Notes: generated by a model not told the origin, from the sequence alone. Positions 34,149 through 47,044 are shown, counted from the stretch's first letter. The stretch: DNA of 64,000 bases from Stictocephala bisonia (GCA_035578905.1 JAQJVL010000048.1:1704001-1768000); one strand, 5' to 3'. Translations and numbers: made by a program.

Positions 34149-36339
34149 CTTTATGAAATTATTTATGAAAGAATTATAATAATAATAACAACAACGATGC
34201 AACAGATTTCCAACATTTTTTATTACTTTAGGTAACATTTAATTTCATTCCATCTAGTGAAGGGAAGCAAAAAATTAAAGATTTTAATTTTTCTTCTTAT
34301 GTCTAACTGGTGAAACAGGACTATACTCGCTTGAAAACGCTTATGGATGAAATAAGAAAACTTAATTAAATTAGAGCACAGAGTTAGAAACACGGAATCA
34401 ATGTATTTGATTTGACAAATTTAAATTATATGTATATTGTGTTTTTTAGTTGTAGTCAACGAATACAACTTTACACTTCATATATTGCAATACACTTTTT
34501 ACTTTCCAAATAATAGCGACCAACCAACAATATCACCCAAATTAAGTAATGAATATTTTCTCTGTAGTTAATTTATTTTTGCACTACAAATAATAGCAAA
34601 TTAATAATTTGTCTTTGTACTTGTTTACTTACATTGACAATATAATAATGTGAGGTAATATGAATTTCCAATAAAATAGCAGTATCTTGTTTTGAGTGTA
34701 CATACAGCGTTCATGGCAATAGCAGAAGAGGAAACACCGGACAAAGACATTTATGTCGGAGCTGTTTAGTACATTTTATGTAATGCGTATGACGTAAATC
34801 CAAAGACTGTAAGAAATACTGTACTGTACCATACTGTAAGAAATATAACAACGCTTTTGTACTTTTCGGTGTAGCGTGTGTAGATATTCTGAAATTTTTA
34901 AAAAGGTAGTGTTTGTCAGAACTACGACTTCACTAGTCAGCTGGACAACTAACGTTGTGTCTACTGTAAGTGTCGCTTCCACTTCACACATTCAAAAAGA
35001 TAAGTGCTTCTCTGTATACTATTTATGTTATTCAGTTTTTAGACTGTGCAAATATTTTTTTAAATATAATAGTTTATTTAGATTTAGTAATTAATTGTCG
35101 TGATTGAAAAAGTGCCTTGCATGAGTTTAGGAACCATAACGAAAACGTTTTAAAATATTTCAGCATTAATTTTTTTTAGAATATTGTCCACTATATTTTT
35201 ACTGACTTTGAGACGACTTTGCGTTGTCTTGTTATCCAATTCACTGTGACAACCTGTGCCAACTTTATACATGGCAAAATAATTAACCGAAAGGTAATTC
35301 CAAACCAAATTCATTACTAAAAAAGTTATTAGTGCAGCAGTGTCCACATATTCCGGCCCTTTTGGTGAACAAGCTAATTACTAATTAACTCGTATTAATG
35401 TATTGGACCAAATTAGATAGCCACAATATCCCAACCCGTTACATGTAGTGGCCTAAACCATACTAAAACAATAACGTTAATTACATTTAGTTGTTGGCTC
35501 CTTTTGGTCTATGAAAAACGATACCAAAGTTTTTAGCGACAGTTTTTAAACACTCTCTATGTTACTGCTGAGATAGTTTATTTAATTTAATGCGGTCTAA
35601 CTAGTGTTCACTTATATCATCCTACATAAAAACCTCACTAACACCATACATTAACTGAGTGATATAATGCTGATTACAAAGGGGAAATTGTGTCACACCA
35701 TAAACAGCTCGATTTATGGTAATATCAAGATTATGTTGTTGCAGTGTTTCTATGAATCACAATAGAATATTTTACTCTAGTACATTAAAAATATTGCAGA
35801 TTTCAGCCAAATATTGTAATTAACAGTAGTAGTAGTTTGGATTATTTTCTATGCTGTTGACCTACTATCAACTATCTTAAAGAAATACGTGCTGGGTGGA
35901 AAAGTGTGGAATATGTCTAACGACAATTGGAGTCTTTTTCAAAAGTTAAAAACAGTTTTATGTAGTAAAAAAAAAAAACACAGAATATTTATACTCAGTG
36001 TTAAGTAAGAATTTGTTTAGTCAAAAGTTTAGACTAAAACTGTCTACCGAGTTTGAAAACAACTAAAAATCACCTAATTAATTGACCAAAACATCACTTC
36101 TTAGACTTATATTTCTGTTGTATAACAAATATTTCTCACGTTACTAGATAAGAAATATACAACCAACTATTTAAGATATTGGTGACCTTTATATTTTATC
36201 AATTATTAAGTTATAATTTTCTTATTTAATATGTCTATGGTTTATTTAAACTTACTAATTTTTGTTTCTAAAAAACCATTGATTCAAATTAAAGATATAT
36301 ATCCTAATATAGGGATTTATTCTTTCTACTGATTTTGCA
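34149..36339. other. spacer with two protein-like open frames
   Basis: On the minus strand, 34991-34845 reads EVEATLTVDTTLVVQLTSEV and onward, with an acceptor-like ACACTTACAG (34969-34960) inside. The plus strand is open across the same bases, so only one could be real. On the minus strand, 35375-35150 reads SPKGPEYVDTAALITFLV, then HSELDNKTTQSRLKVSKN, to a stop, without a start codon. Neither resembles a family I know. Both are near the length expected by chance. Confidence 0.25.
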
Positions 36340-36344
36340 TATTT

Positions 36345-36597
36345 TTTTTAATTAAAGGAAAGGCCAACCTCCTTCTTAACCTTACTCTGCCCATTCCTCA
36401 TAAACTATTCATCTGTGTGAGGAAATTAAGCAGACAGAGTAAGGGGGCGAACCAGTACAGTAGAAGGTGAATATTACTGATAAATCTTCCGGTCTAGGCC
36501 GGATTCGAACCAGCGCTATCTCTAACCCAAGCTCAAAGTCCTGACGCCTTAGACTATCGGCCACTGGCTCGCCCAGACTCGGTGAGCCAGTGGCTTT
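36345..36597 (-). mobile_element. SINE with tRNA-Leu-like head
   Basis: On the minus strand the head at about 36570-36495 reads GAGCCAGTGGCCGATAGTCT, AAGGCGTCAGGACT, then GCTGGTTCGAATCCGGCC. The A box (TGGCCGATAGTCTAAGG) and B box (GGTTCGAATCC, 36511-36501) both match tRNA promoters and resemble tRNA-Leu. A body of about 130 bp follows, and then an A-rich tail (TTTAATTAAAAAAAATATG near 36362-36340). Beyond the head lies an inverted copy of its first 11 bases, so GCCACTGGCTC and GAGCCAGTGGC face each other at 36561-36595. A true tRNA gene is unlikely because the acceptor ends do not pair. Confidence 0.8.
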
Positions 36598-36779
36598 GTT
36601 CCATAAAACAATTAAACAGTCAAAGAACCCGTAAATCAAAAATAAAAAAGTGTTTGCTATCTTGAAAACAGAAACATTACAATATTGGGGAAAACACTTA
36701 AAGAAATTATAAAACATAATTCTTTAAAAAAAGCTTTTAATTTGGCCTACCTCGTATTAGATGTCAGCCTGTGTATCTA

Positions 36780-37830
36780 GAGGAGGCCTTCTACACGTAA
36801 AGGCTCCACCCTGACTGACTGACCAAACACGAACTGTTCCAATCTTACAAAGTCATGTTGATTTGAACAAGTTAAAGCAGGCCTTCTACACCTAAAGGCT
36901 CCGCCCTGACTGACTGACCAAACACGAACTCTTCCAAGCTTACAAAGTCATGTTGGTTTGAACAAGTTAAAGCAGGCCTTCTACACTTAAAGGCTCCGCC
37001 CTGACTGACTGACCAAATACGAACTCTTCCAAGCTTACAAAGTCATTTTGGTTTGAACAAGTTAAAGCAGGCCTTCTACACCTAAAGGCTCCGCCCTGAC
37101 TGACTGACCAAACACGAACTCTTCCAAGCTTACAAAGTCATGTTGGTTTGAACAAGTTAAAGCAGGCCTTCTACACGTAAAGGCTCCGCCCTGACTGACT
37201 GACCAAACACGAACTCTTCCAAGCTTACAAAGTCATGTTGGTTTGAACAAGTTAAAGCAGGCCTTCTACACGTAAAGGCTCCGCCCTGACTGACTGACCA
37301 AACACGAACTCTTCCAAGCTTACAAAGTCATGTTGGTTTGAACAAGTTAAAGCAGGCCTTCTACACGTAAAGGCTCCGCCCTGACTGACTGACTAAACAC
37401 GAACTGTTCCAAGCTTACAAAGTCATGTTGGTTTGAACAAGTTAAAGCAGGCCTTCTACACGTAAAGGCTCCCCCCTGACTGACTGACTAAACACGAACT
37501 CTTCCAAGCTTACAAAGTCATGTTGGTTTGAACAAGTTAAAGCAGGCCTTCTACACGTAAAGGCTCCGCCCTGACTGACTGACTAAACACGAACTCTTCC
37601 AAGCTTACAAAGTCATGTTGGTTTGAACAAGTTAAAGCAGGCCTTCTACACGTAAAGGCTCCGCCCTGACTGACTGACTAAACACGAACTCTTCCAAGCT
37701 TACAAAGTCATGTTGGTTTGAACAAGTTAAAGCAGGCCTTCTACACGTAAAGGCTCCGCCCTGACTGACTGACCAAATACGAACTGTTCTAAGCTTACAA
37801 AGTCATGTTGGTTTGAACAAGTTAAAGCAC
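36780..37830. repeat. 95-bp tandem satellite, 11 copies
   Basis: GGCCTT recurs at 36785, 36880, 36975, 37070, 37165, 37260, 37355, 37450, 37545, 37640 and 37735, exactly 95 bp apart every time. Units contain TTCTACACGTAAAGGCTCCG, CCCTGACTGACTGACC, then AAACACGAACTCTTCC, AAGCTTACAAAGTCATGTTG and GTTTGAACAAGTTAAAGC. Each carries an internal triple TGAC and, in all but the first, a HindIII site. Copies differ at only a few positions, so the array is young or homogenised. Nearby minus-strand open frames come from the repeat. Confidence 0.97.
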
Positions 37831-39258
37831 TCCCTCCAGTTAAACCCCCCATATAACTTACTTTTTGATTATCTTTTACTATTTGACTCAGGATAATATA
37901 AGAAACATTTCCTTTCACAGTATTATTTTAAATTTATTATTATTAATTATTGTTTTTCACAACTAGTAACTCTCTACACAATTACCCCACCTTAGGGTGT
38001 TTTCGCAGTCATTGTGGTTAGCTGCAAGCAGAATTTACTTTGTGCACATTCCCCTGGGTTAGTCAGCCACGATGCATAGAAGCACTGCAACAATATAATT
38101 ATGAAATGTTAGTCGTGAATTGATTATTATTTAGTTCAATTTACTTGACTACAAGGCAATGTATATTACGATTAATGTACCATTTTTATTATAATAATTT
38201 TAGTGTCTAATATTGCAATGTGTAACCTCAAGGTTTTGTTCTTATATAATATTTTTTAGCATATTCGATGTCAGTGACCATTATTAACCAAAGTTAAAAA
38301 CCTCTGCTTGTATATCACAGTTGAATATATGATATATACATTGCAAATTCAAATAAAAACAAAGGCTGTATTTTTAAAGAATCCCCTCCCCCAAATGAAA
38401 GTTACCAATTATGGTAAAGTTGTAAAGTTTCATAAGTTTTTCACTTAAATTAAAGAGGGTCATGCATTAAATTCATATAGGTCAAAATGTTTATTTAAAT
38501 ATTTTAAATAAATATTTTAAAACATAGTTGCCACTACTACATAATTAATATGCTATAAACACTCGTATCATATATTATTATGAACAACTTATCATAAATT
38601 ATTATGTAAACTATAAAAATAAGCTGCAGCTAACAATCATATCAACACATTTATATAAATTTTTGAAAACTGTAATAATTCAATATATGCAATGAAACTG
38701 AAAGTATTACTCCTGTACTTTATCAGCTAATTTTATAAACTGATATACAAAAGTTAATTTATAATGGTAAAACCAATGTATAATTTTAAATATGATAAAT
38801 AATTAGGTTGCTTGTTTCAACTTGTATTTATTTTACTGTGTCCCCTGAGTCCGGTGTCATTGCACCCGCCCTCGATGGGTTCAGTCTTTTCTTTTCCGAG
38901 GGATGGGTGCAGTACATTAAATACAAGAAAAAGTTATGGCTTTAAGTAGTAAAAAGACTCGTGACCGATAGATTCTGCCCTCTGATTCTATACAATTGTC
39001 AAGTACGGATGTCAAGTAATTGTACAATGTAACACACACACCCATTCACGTACAGTGGTAGTGATGCTTGGCGGAATAGTGTCGGTATATTACGTCTCTT
39101 CTGATTGTAGTTGAAAGCTTAGATGAATACGATTTTTATAGGTAGTAAAAAATATTACTTACTTGAGTGTTTAATGATACAACCTTTACTAAACAAAATT
39201 ATCAAAATTGTCTTCTACCAACTGATTATAGAATATTGACAATAAAACGAAATAGTCG

Positions 39259-39301
39259 ATTTGTAGGTTTATACCTACTCTCAGTGCTTAAACCTACAAA
39301 T
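39259..39301. repeat. perfect 13-bp inverted repeat, 17-bp loop
   Basis: ATTTGTAGGTTTA and its exact reverse complement enclose TACCTACTCTCAGTGCT. Confidence 0.8.
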
Positions 39302-41247
39302 AACAAATAATATTGCTAGTTTTAATATTTTTTCATAATTATTATTTCCTATAACTAAAACTCATTTAATCAAGATGTATATTAAATTTTCAGTACTTTT
39401 TTAGTTTTGTAGATAATTGATTGATACTTCGATTTCGACTGTCAGCTACTTTTCACTTGCTCAACATGTTAATTTGAAAACACGTAGTGGTAGACTTTTA
39501 ATTTGATGTAGCATTTTCAACAGTCTCAGTTTTGAAATAATTATAGTATGTTTATTGTAGGATCGATTAATTTTTTTATAAATGTCGTTTAGTTAAATTA
39601 TTTTTAAAAAATATTAAAATAGTATACAAAAACAAAACTTAACAAGCCGTATCTTTATTTCCTTTATTTACTGTTTGCTTTTAATATTGCTTTTGCAATT
39701 TTCCTACAGTGTGGATATGTAGTAAAATCTCTCAAATATCGGTCATGTGGTTAATCCACGGATTGCTGAACTACTAGGTTACTGGACCGTTTGATGGAAG
39801 ATAACAATATAGCCTACCTCAGTTTGACAGCTGTTAAAACACAATGTTAGATATTTTCTACGAAAATTATTTGTTACATCAACTGTACTCAACAAGTGCG
39901 AATTTCGGTCACTAAGCTTTAAGTATGTAATTAAATAATTACTTTTTATTTAATTTACATGTCTTCAAATGCTAATAATATTATTCAGGAAATGAGATTT
40001 TTTGACATGTGTATTTTTTTTTATATCTGTATAATTTATGTTGGTTATCTTTTATGTGCATCAATTATTATATTGTGCAACAATATATGTGAATATAAGC
40101 TCACTAGATTATTGACTTATATAAATACATATAAAAATATAGCTGTGTGTAAAGTAAACATGGTCAGTGGGCCAGCCACAGTCCGAACCTATTTTGTATA
40201 CATCACACGTCAGTAATCAATCGTAAAATGGCGCAGTTAAGTCTGCAACAATACTCCAATTTAATTACGACCACATGTTATGTTTTATATTATGTCATGT
40301 TTATGGCATTAATATTATAATTTTTATTTTTTATGACATATACAATCGTTTTCAAATGTGTTAAATGAATTGTTAAATGCGTGTTTATTACTATAATATT
40401 AGGCCTGAAAGCTTATTATAAACTTGTGTAGTATTCTTTTAATACGTGTTTTTGAATAGGTGCGTGTGTAGGTACATGTGAATGAAAACTCTTTTTTTAA
40501 GAATGTTAATATTAGGTTATTTATTTATCTTTGCAGGAATGTTTCAGAGATGCATTTCAATTTTGGTAACTGTTAGTTTGTGTTAGTAAGCTGTTAAAGA
40601 ACTTCCACTCAACTATTTCATTCTCGTACTTACAAAGTTGAATATTTTAATTTCATTCATTGGTTAAGTAGACGAAACACTGCGTAGTAGGTAAAGTTTG
40701 AAGAAACCCTTCCTCTGTAAGATCTAATATTACCTTTATGCTGATTGAATTGAAGTACTGCCTTTTAATTACTGTTGTACAGTATAGTTTATAAGAATAT
40801 TATAAGTTAGTTATTAAAAAGGGCACAAAAAACCATTATCAGATATAAAAAATCCAGAAGGTAATTTTAATGAAAAAATTAAGTTTAAATTGTTTGTTGT
40901 GTGTTTAATAATACAAAATGCGATATATTTTTATAAATATATGTACAAAATAAATATGTTCATGAATTACCGAGCTACAAAACAAAAACAAATAATAATA
41001 AAATAGATAAAATTATAAGTTTGATCTGTGTTTATTGCTTTTCTAGAATTTTATTTCATTGAAGATACTAAACTTTAATTGAATAAACATGAAACAACAC
41101 ATCCTGGTCTCAAGTCAGTCGTTAGTTACTAAGAGATAAGGTAATAAGTTTGTGAACGAGAAGTGAGGAAGCCCAATAAGTTTTAGTCTCTCGAGTATAA
41201 TATTGTAGCATCTGCCCGAATGCTGATATATCAGAACGAAAAATAGG

Positions 41248-41248
<1 letters not shown>

Positions 41249-41304
<56 letters not shown>
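41249..41304. repeat. (TA)28 microsatellite
   Basis: An uninterrupted TA run of 56 bp, the longest TA tract in the window. Confidence 0.95.
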
Positions 41305-41307
<3 letters not shown>

Positions 41308-42429
41308 GTGATTATGCAAGTTTCTCCTTATAGTAGTAAAGCCTTTTACAGCTTCGCCAACAGATTTAGCTGTCGATTAATTGACAGCCCTTCTCCTAAA
41401 CCAAAGTTACGAAAGAATAATTCTAAACCCTATTAATGTACTAGCATAAAAACCCACACCAATATTCTTTACATGAAATTATATTCAAATGGGATTAAAA
41501 GAATATTCAAACTTATAACGGACCATCAGCATTATACTATGCAGTTTATGAAAGCCAATAATGGTTGTTTCAGTTAATGTACAACCAACTATTAAACTAA
41601 TTTGAAGACTTCCGTGTAACATGAATAAATGCTTTGCTTCTGAAATTTTACTTTTAAAATGATTTTCAAAAATTAATTATTGTTACATCCCACAGATTTC
41701 TCAAGAATATAATTAAAAATAGGACAAGTATGTAAAAAGAATGTTTTTTGTACTGGAGGTGTTATACATCTAAATATAACAAGGTCAAACACAAATATTA
41801 TTTTGCTGTAAAGAAAATTTACCACATTCCACATTAGTAGAAATTTAAATGTAATTACATATACAGCTTTCACTCATCAAATCCTTAAATATTGAACATA
41901 AAATATTGGGTAAAAAATAGCACAAAACAGTGATTTCATATATGCCAGTGGTAAGAAAATTGTATTCAAGTGAAATGTCACTCTGAAAGGACTGAAGAAA
42001 ACATTTCCCTAAGTACATCAGCGTCTTATGGCTGTAGGCCAACTTTTGCATTCCTAAATTAGAATATTTTGTCGCCTATTAAGTTATGATAACTTTATTT
42101 ATACCGACAGTTTTTATAAAACCATTGAGATTACAAAATTACAACCTTCAGTAGTACTGTAAAAACTAAAATTGTTGTAATTTCTAGGTTGGTAGAATTG
42201 TTGAAGGTGTTGGAATTATCATTGAAGAACATTACTTTGCCGCTGTGCACCAGTCACTTTCCAATAGTTTTTTTCTTTGCAAACATTTTGAGCATAATTT
42301 CTAATGTGAAAAAAATTTCATTAAAGTTTCAATTTATAATCTAATTTTTTTTTCATTTTACTTGTTTTATGTCTATTAACTGCTTTGCATCACAAATAAA
42401 TTTTACAACTATTATAGTGTTTAGGGCAC

Positions 42430-43056
42430 CACTTAAGGTTGCAGTTATTTTTTAATTTCATAACAACGAAAATCATCTGCAACTTTCTTCCCGTTACCTG
42501 CTAGGGGCATTTTTATTACAATAACATCATAAATCACTTTATTGTAATGTTTTGGATGAAAGTAATCAGAGTAGATTGCACGGTACAAAGTATTTAGTTG
42601 TGGTTGACTAACGCGGCACGACATCATGGATTTACACATTGACGCATAAATAACTAAATACAAAAATATTCAAATCTCGATTTTTCATCATCCGATTTCA
42701 TTCAACTTTACTTTTTTTTAATTGAACAATTTTGTTTGCTAAAGAAAGGTATTCTTGTGAATTTTTTGCATTCCTTACCTTCAAAAAGTTATAAAGGATG
42801 AAACATGCCAAAGAGCCGACATTTTGAAGATTGTTTTGAAGAGACCGGTAAGAAAATGGTTTTATTAATGTGTATACCAAATGTTAACTCTTTAGGTTAA
42901 ATATTTTTTAAAATTAAAAATTATTTTTAAAAAATACAAAATTGTGGCTGTACGGGTACCGGAGGTATTTGGAAATTTTAAATATGATATTATATCTTGA
43001 TTTTGACCTACAATCAATACCTAAAAGTATCCTCAGAGAGCTCAGGGACACCCTGT
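42430..43056 (-). mobile_element. dispersed 630-bp element, copy B
   Basis: On the minus strand it starts ACAGGGTGTCCCTGAGCTCT at 43056 and runs to about 42430, matching 21158-21800 throughout. In this copy the conserved 3' block lies in an open frame (42663-42445) that includes QPQLNTLYRAIYSDYFHPKH and KMPLAGNGKKVADDF. The equivalent part of copy A is interrupted and reads differently. That suggests the block may have been coding in the parent element, though no transposase family is recognisable. Confidence 0.75.
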
Positions 43057-43621
43057 ATATATATAATGTATTACGACAGAGTGTAAAAGGGATTTTTGTA
43101 ATAATACTCATAAGTGAAGAGCACTAAACTGAAACTTGATAAAATAGTATAATATGATTTTTGTTACGTGACGTTCATGTTTTTTAAATATCTATTGAAA
43201 GGCAATATGATAAGTTGTAAACTTAATAAAGTTATTATATAAAGTAAACATTGTTTGAATATAGTGAATTTTTTAACATTTACCAATACTGTATAATAGC
43301 AGGCTATAATAGGGACCTTTTAGCTTATAAAATAATGAGAATGGATTTATCTCATAAATTCCATAAAATGGTTCGTAAAAATAGCAGTATTCATAAGTGA
43401 AACACCATTTTTTGTTTAACAAAAGTATTGTGATCATGTACTATAGATAAATAGTTCTAACTTAAATTGATACACAAATATGTTTAGAATATACCTGTTT
43501 AAATTTTAAAGCACATAGAATTGTATACCTTATATTGTTCTTTTTGCGCTTTTTAATTAGTAAAATTGTCTTGAATATACATCAACAAAAATCTACAAAC
43601 TAATTTGTTAAGGAATTTTAA
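43057..43621. other. AT-rich spacer
   Basis: No gene is recognised. Confidence 0.5.
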
Positions 43622-43894
43622 AGATATTATATTAATATCGCAGCTGGAAGAGTAGTCCGTTTTATAGGTATAAGGGTATTTATTACTTGCAGCACGGCTT
43701 TTGTTAAGTCCTTACTTCCTCCCCCCACAGCCTCATACCCACTTGTCCTGATCCCAGCACTTTGGTGCCTTTTTGTGTGTTTTACTCTTGCGTTGGATCA
43801 CACATCTTTACTAATGCTCTTACCACTAGTCGGTGTGTGTTATACACTACCATGCCTGTTTACTCTTTACTTAACCAAAGTAGATAGTAATTAA
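43622..43894 (+). CDS. 90-codon start-less open frame with membrane-like sequence
   Basis: A frame runs from the stop at 43619 to TAA 43892-43894 without an ATG near its beginning. Midway it crosses a strong acceptor-like site, CTTCCTCCCCCCACAG (43715-43730). Downstream it reads SYPLVLIPALWCLFVCFTLA, then LLMLLPLVGVCYTLPCLFTL, two hydrophobic stretches that could be membrane helices. If the acceptor is used, this would be a terminal exon of about 54 codons. T-rich DNA favours such residues, so chance is possible. No family is recognised. Confidence 0.2.
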   Translation, partial: RYYINIAAGRVVRFIGIRVFITCSTAFVKSLLPPPTASYPLVLIPALWCLFVCFTLALDHTSLLMLLPLVGVCYTLPCLFTLYLTKVDSN

Positions 43895-44365
43895 ATATTA
43901 CTCTTCATCAAATAGTAAAAACCAAACATTTTGCTTTAAGGAAATAAAGTTTGTTGCAAAATTTTGGGAATACGTTCTTCAAAATATAATAAAGTTTGTT
44001 TTGTTTGTAAGACGCATTTTTATGATAGTGTGTATTTGGTAAAATAAGAACAGTTAATTTTACGTGGTATAGTATATTTGGTCCGCTTAGTAATACACAA
44101 AGAACTATTATATAATAACAAATATTACACCATGGATAACAGTATGTAATGTTGTAAATCTCTTCCAAGAGTTTTAACGATCATAATCGGTATTTACTCG
44201 TACATTATTATAATGTACAGTAAAAGTAGAGAGTTAGTGAAAGGAAGGAACAAACTAAACTTAACACTTTTAAAATTAGTCCCATGGAAAATATTTGAAC
44301 ATTAATGTTAAATTATCTGCCAGATACGTAAATTCTGATGCGAGAATTGTTTCAGAGAAATACTA

Positions 44366-44396
<31 letters not shown>

Positions 44397-44957
44397 CTAT
44401 ATGATTTTTCTTTTAATTACTATCTAATGTGTCAAAATGGAAGTAGTTTTACCAGCTTAGTGGAGAATGTAGAGAAATACCAATTTCATGTGGACAACTG
44501 ATACTAAAAGATTTCCTATGTATGTCAGCTCCAATAAAACTACTTTATTTTCTTAACATCAATGAATTTAAATGGACACATTTTTTATTTAACATTGAAG
44601 TGATGGAAATACTGGATCCAAGATTTTACGGTAATTTATAATTATACACTTTTATAACGTTTATAACAGTTTTAAATAATCAGTCACGTGGTGAGGAAAT
44701 AAAACTCGCAAAGAATACATATTTTTATTTTTCAAGTTGTCTTTTTTAAATGTAGGACCGCAACAAATATAAAACTACAAATCTTTGAAACAATAGATAA
44801 ATATTACTTAGAAGTATGGTTGTTTTCCTGGATCAATTATGACTATAAATGTATTATACTCGTATAAAAGGAATTAATAAACCTATCAAAGTGAGGTACT
44901 GTACAGGTTTTATTGACCACATGAAGTTTGGATTGAAATATCGTAACGTGTATTTCG
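43895..44957. other. AT-rich spacer with a poly-T run
   Basis: It holds a 27-bp T run at 44366-44392. No gene is recognised. Confidence 0.55.
44366..44392. repeat. poly-T tract, 27 bp
   Basis: An uninterrupted T run. It could be a minus-strand retroposon tail, but no body is recognised. Confidence 0.95.
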
Positions 44958-45055
44958 TTTATCGTAACTAACTGGAGGTGAAAGCTAAGCTAGGACAAGA
45001 GCTCACTTTGTTATCTGAGAACCACCTTAATAGCCTTCTCGTCCTTTTCAAATAA
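44958..45055 (+). repeat. short dispersed repeat, copy 2
   Basis: It matches 22797-22880, with additional sequence between the two shared halves (GGAGGTGAAAGCTAAGC and ATAGCCTTCTCGTCCTTTTC). Confidence 0.65.
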
Positions 45056-46874
45056 GAGGAGTTTTCGAGAAGATAGCAATTTAAATAGAATAAATCTTTA
45101 AGTTAATTAATGATATATCTATAGTTCATTGAGAAACTTTAATAAGTAAAAAAAATCCCCTTTACTTAAACAATTACTTAATTTAATATCTTAATTAGAT
45201 GCCAATGTTAGTTACGAAAAAATATAACATTCATATGATAGAATAAATAAGTGATGAATAACTCTTCGTTGTTATAAGTAAGATCTATTTATTTTTAAGA
45301 AGGCCATTGATAGTTAAGGTAATGGGCCCATTAACCACGTGTTTTTAGGGACTGACTGTTCATCTTGCAATTTGTAAGTGGTATTGTTATGATTTCAAAG
45401 ATACAGTCACAGTTCTTTCTTGGAGAACATATGTAACCCGATCGATACCTATTACATTCTGATATTATTAATATGATAGTATTAGTTCATACCCACTTTT
45501 ATTTATTTGAATAACAGTAAAGACTTTATGAAACTGTCATTGACTTTAAAATCAAATGCAAAGAGATTCCTGAGCATTGTCTTTTCATTAGTAATACAAT
45601 GACCAATATATGGCTAGAAATACAACATATTTTAAGAGAATCTATCTTAACCCTGAAATAAGAGTTGTGTTGGGGTGAGAAGAAATATCAACACCAGTTC
45701 TAACCAAGTACGTTGGAATATCCCAAAATAGACAAAAGATCAGTCTTATAAATGTGTTTACAATGTGTCAAATCATTCAACAATAAAGAAACAAATATAC
45801 AAACAAAATAAATTCAATAACGTTAAACATTAGCACTTTGGATAAGTTCTTTTCAGTAAAATCGATTTGATAGCTTTAAAATCTCTAGAACTGAGGAACT
45901 GTTGGAACATGTCTGTTCAATTGTATAAGTATTTACAATTATTATGGATAGAAACAAAAAATAACTAAACGATAAATTCTATAGGAAAATATTCATTATA
46001 TGTTATAATTTGAAATTTTATAACATACAAAAATATAAAGGAAAAACTAAACGATTTTGAAAAAGTACCATAAAAGTAGTGTAATAAGGACAGCTATAAA
46101 ATGCAAGCGGACGATTTGTATTGCTTCAGTACTAATAAATAGTTAAAAATTGTTTGGTTTTTAGTTAGTTCTTAAGGCATTTATAAATACTAAGTTTGTT
46201 ATAAAAGATTTAATATCTGAAATGTACTTTTTTAATTTTAATTTAACCCGTAATAAAGTTGGAGTGTTAAAATATATATGTATCATCTCTTTTGTCTTTT
46301 TTTTCATATTAGGAGCAACTTATCTGTTTACCGTCCTCATCTAATTTTAAAAGTTTTAATTGTTAAATCTTGATTATTTAAGTAATTTAATTCATTAAAT
46401 AAATAAATCAATGTACAGTATACAGTAAAAAATATACAGTATTTCAATATATACGAACGCTAAAATAAATATTTTATTTGTTTATGATAAATAAATATTT
46501 TATTATGTCTTGCACTAGCTATAACCTCAAATTTATTAAATTTCATGCATGGTGCAGGATTTTTAAATAAATAAAAGTGCATGTCAGGCAACTTTGCATT
46601 GTATTTTGTTATCCTAACTGTAAGGGTTCCTTATTTACCTGGTCGTTTCGGGATACAATAAGGTTATTACTGTAGTACCCATCATGGTAAGTTCAATGAA
46701 AACAAATAACTTACAGTACAATCATTAATGTCTTTAGATTTGGTAAACATTTTATCTTTTGTATTAATAATTATTTATACGGATAATTCTCAAAAAACAT
46801 GAAATCAGTACACAATTTCTTGGAAAAATATGAATGTAGGTTCTTGCAGTTAAAAATAATAAAGGTTGCCTTAC
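45056..46874. other. AT-rich spacer
   Basis: No gene or repeat is recognised. Confidence 0.55.
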
Positions 46875-47044
46875 CTGACAAAGAAATGTTACAATAGCAC
46901 ATAACTGCCACGACAAACTTACTCCAAGATGTTTGTAGAATAAAACATACAGTGCAATAAAGTAACGCATTGGTGTGTTACAATATACAAAAACTGTTAC
47001 ACTTTCATAAAATAACTGTATGTTCATTCCTAAATCATTATTAA
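46875..47044 (-). CDS. candidate internal exon, membrane-protein-like
   Basis: On the minus strand a 170-bp segment is flanked by TATCATCTGCAG| upstream and CTTTGTCAG|GTAAGG downstream. The latter is a near-consensus donor. Phases are coherent: two bases complete a split codon, then 56 codons, ending exactly on a codon boundary. The peptide includes NNDLGMNIQLFYESVTVFVY, then CNTPMRYFIALYVLFYKHLG and SLSWQLCAIVTFLCQ. It has at least two hydrophobic stretches with scattered charges, unlike low-complexity chance frames. I recognise no family. Sequence upstream on that strand (47100-47650) is also of higher complexity and could hold further exons or a 5' region. Confidence 0.35.

Larger units (their letters stand above)
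37831..42429. other. AT-rich spacer with a minisatellite trace and a TA tract
   Basis: The patch at 38835-39110 is GC-richer but unassigned. It ends in one unit of the 36-bp family (CACGTACAGTGGTAGTGATG at 39045-39064). A hairpin lies at 39259-39301 and a TA microsatellite at 41249-41304. Open frames at 39959-40216 and 41673-42051 are T-rich or A-rich and chance-like. Confidence 0.5.

Noticed and set aside
36495..36570. Functional tRNA-Leu gene
   Set aside because: Promoter boxes are present, but the acceptor stem does not pair and a SINE body with an A-rich tail follows.
36780..37830. CRISPR array
   Set aside because: The units are tandem and continuous, with no unique spacers, and the genome is clearly eukaryotic.
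37727..37918. 63-codon minus-strand frame
   Set aside because: Half of it is satellite unit and the rest is unique AT-rich DNA.
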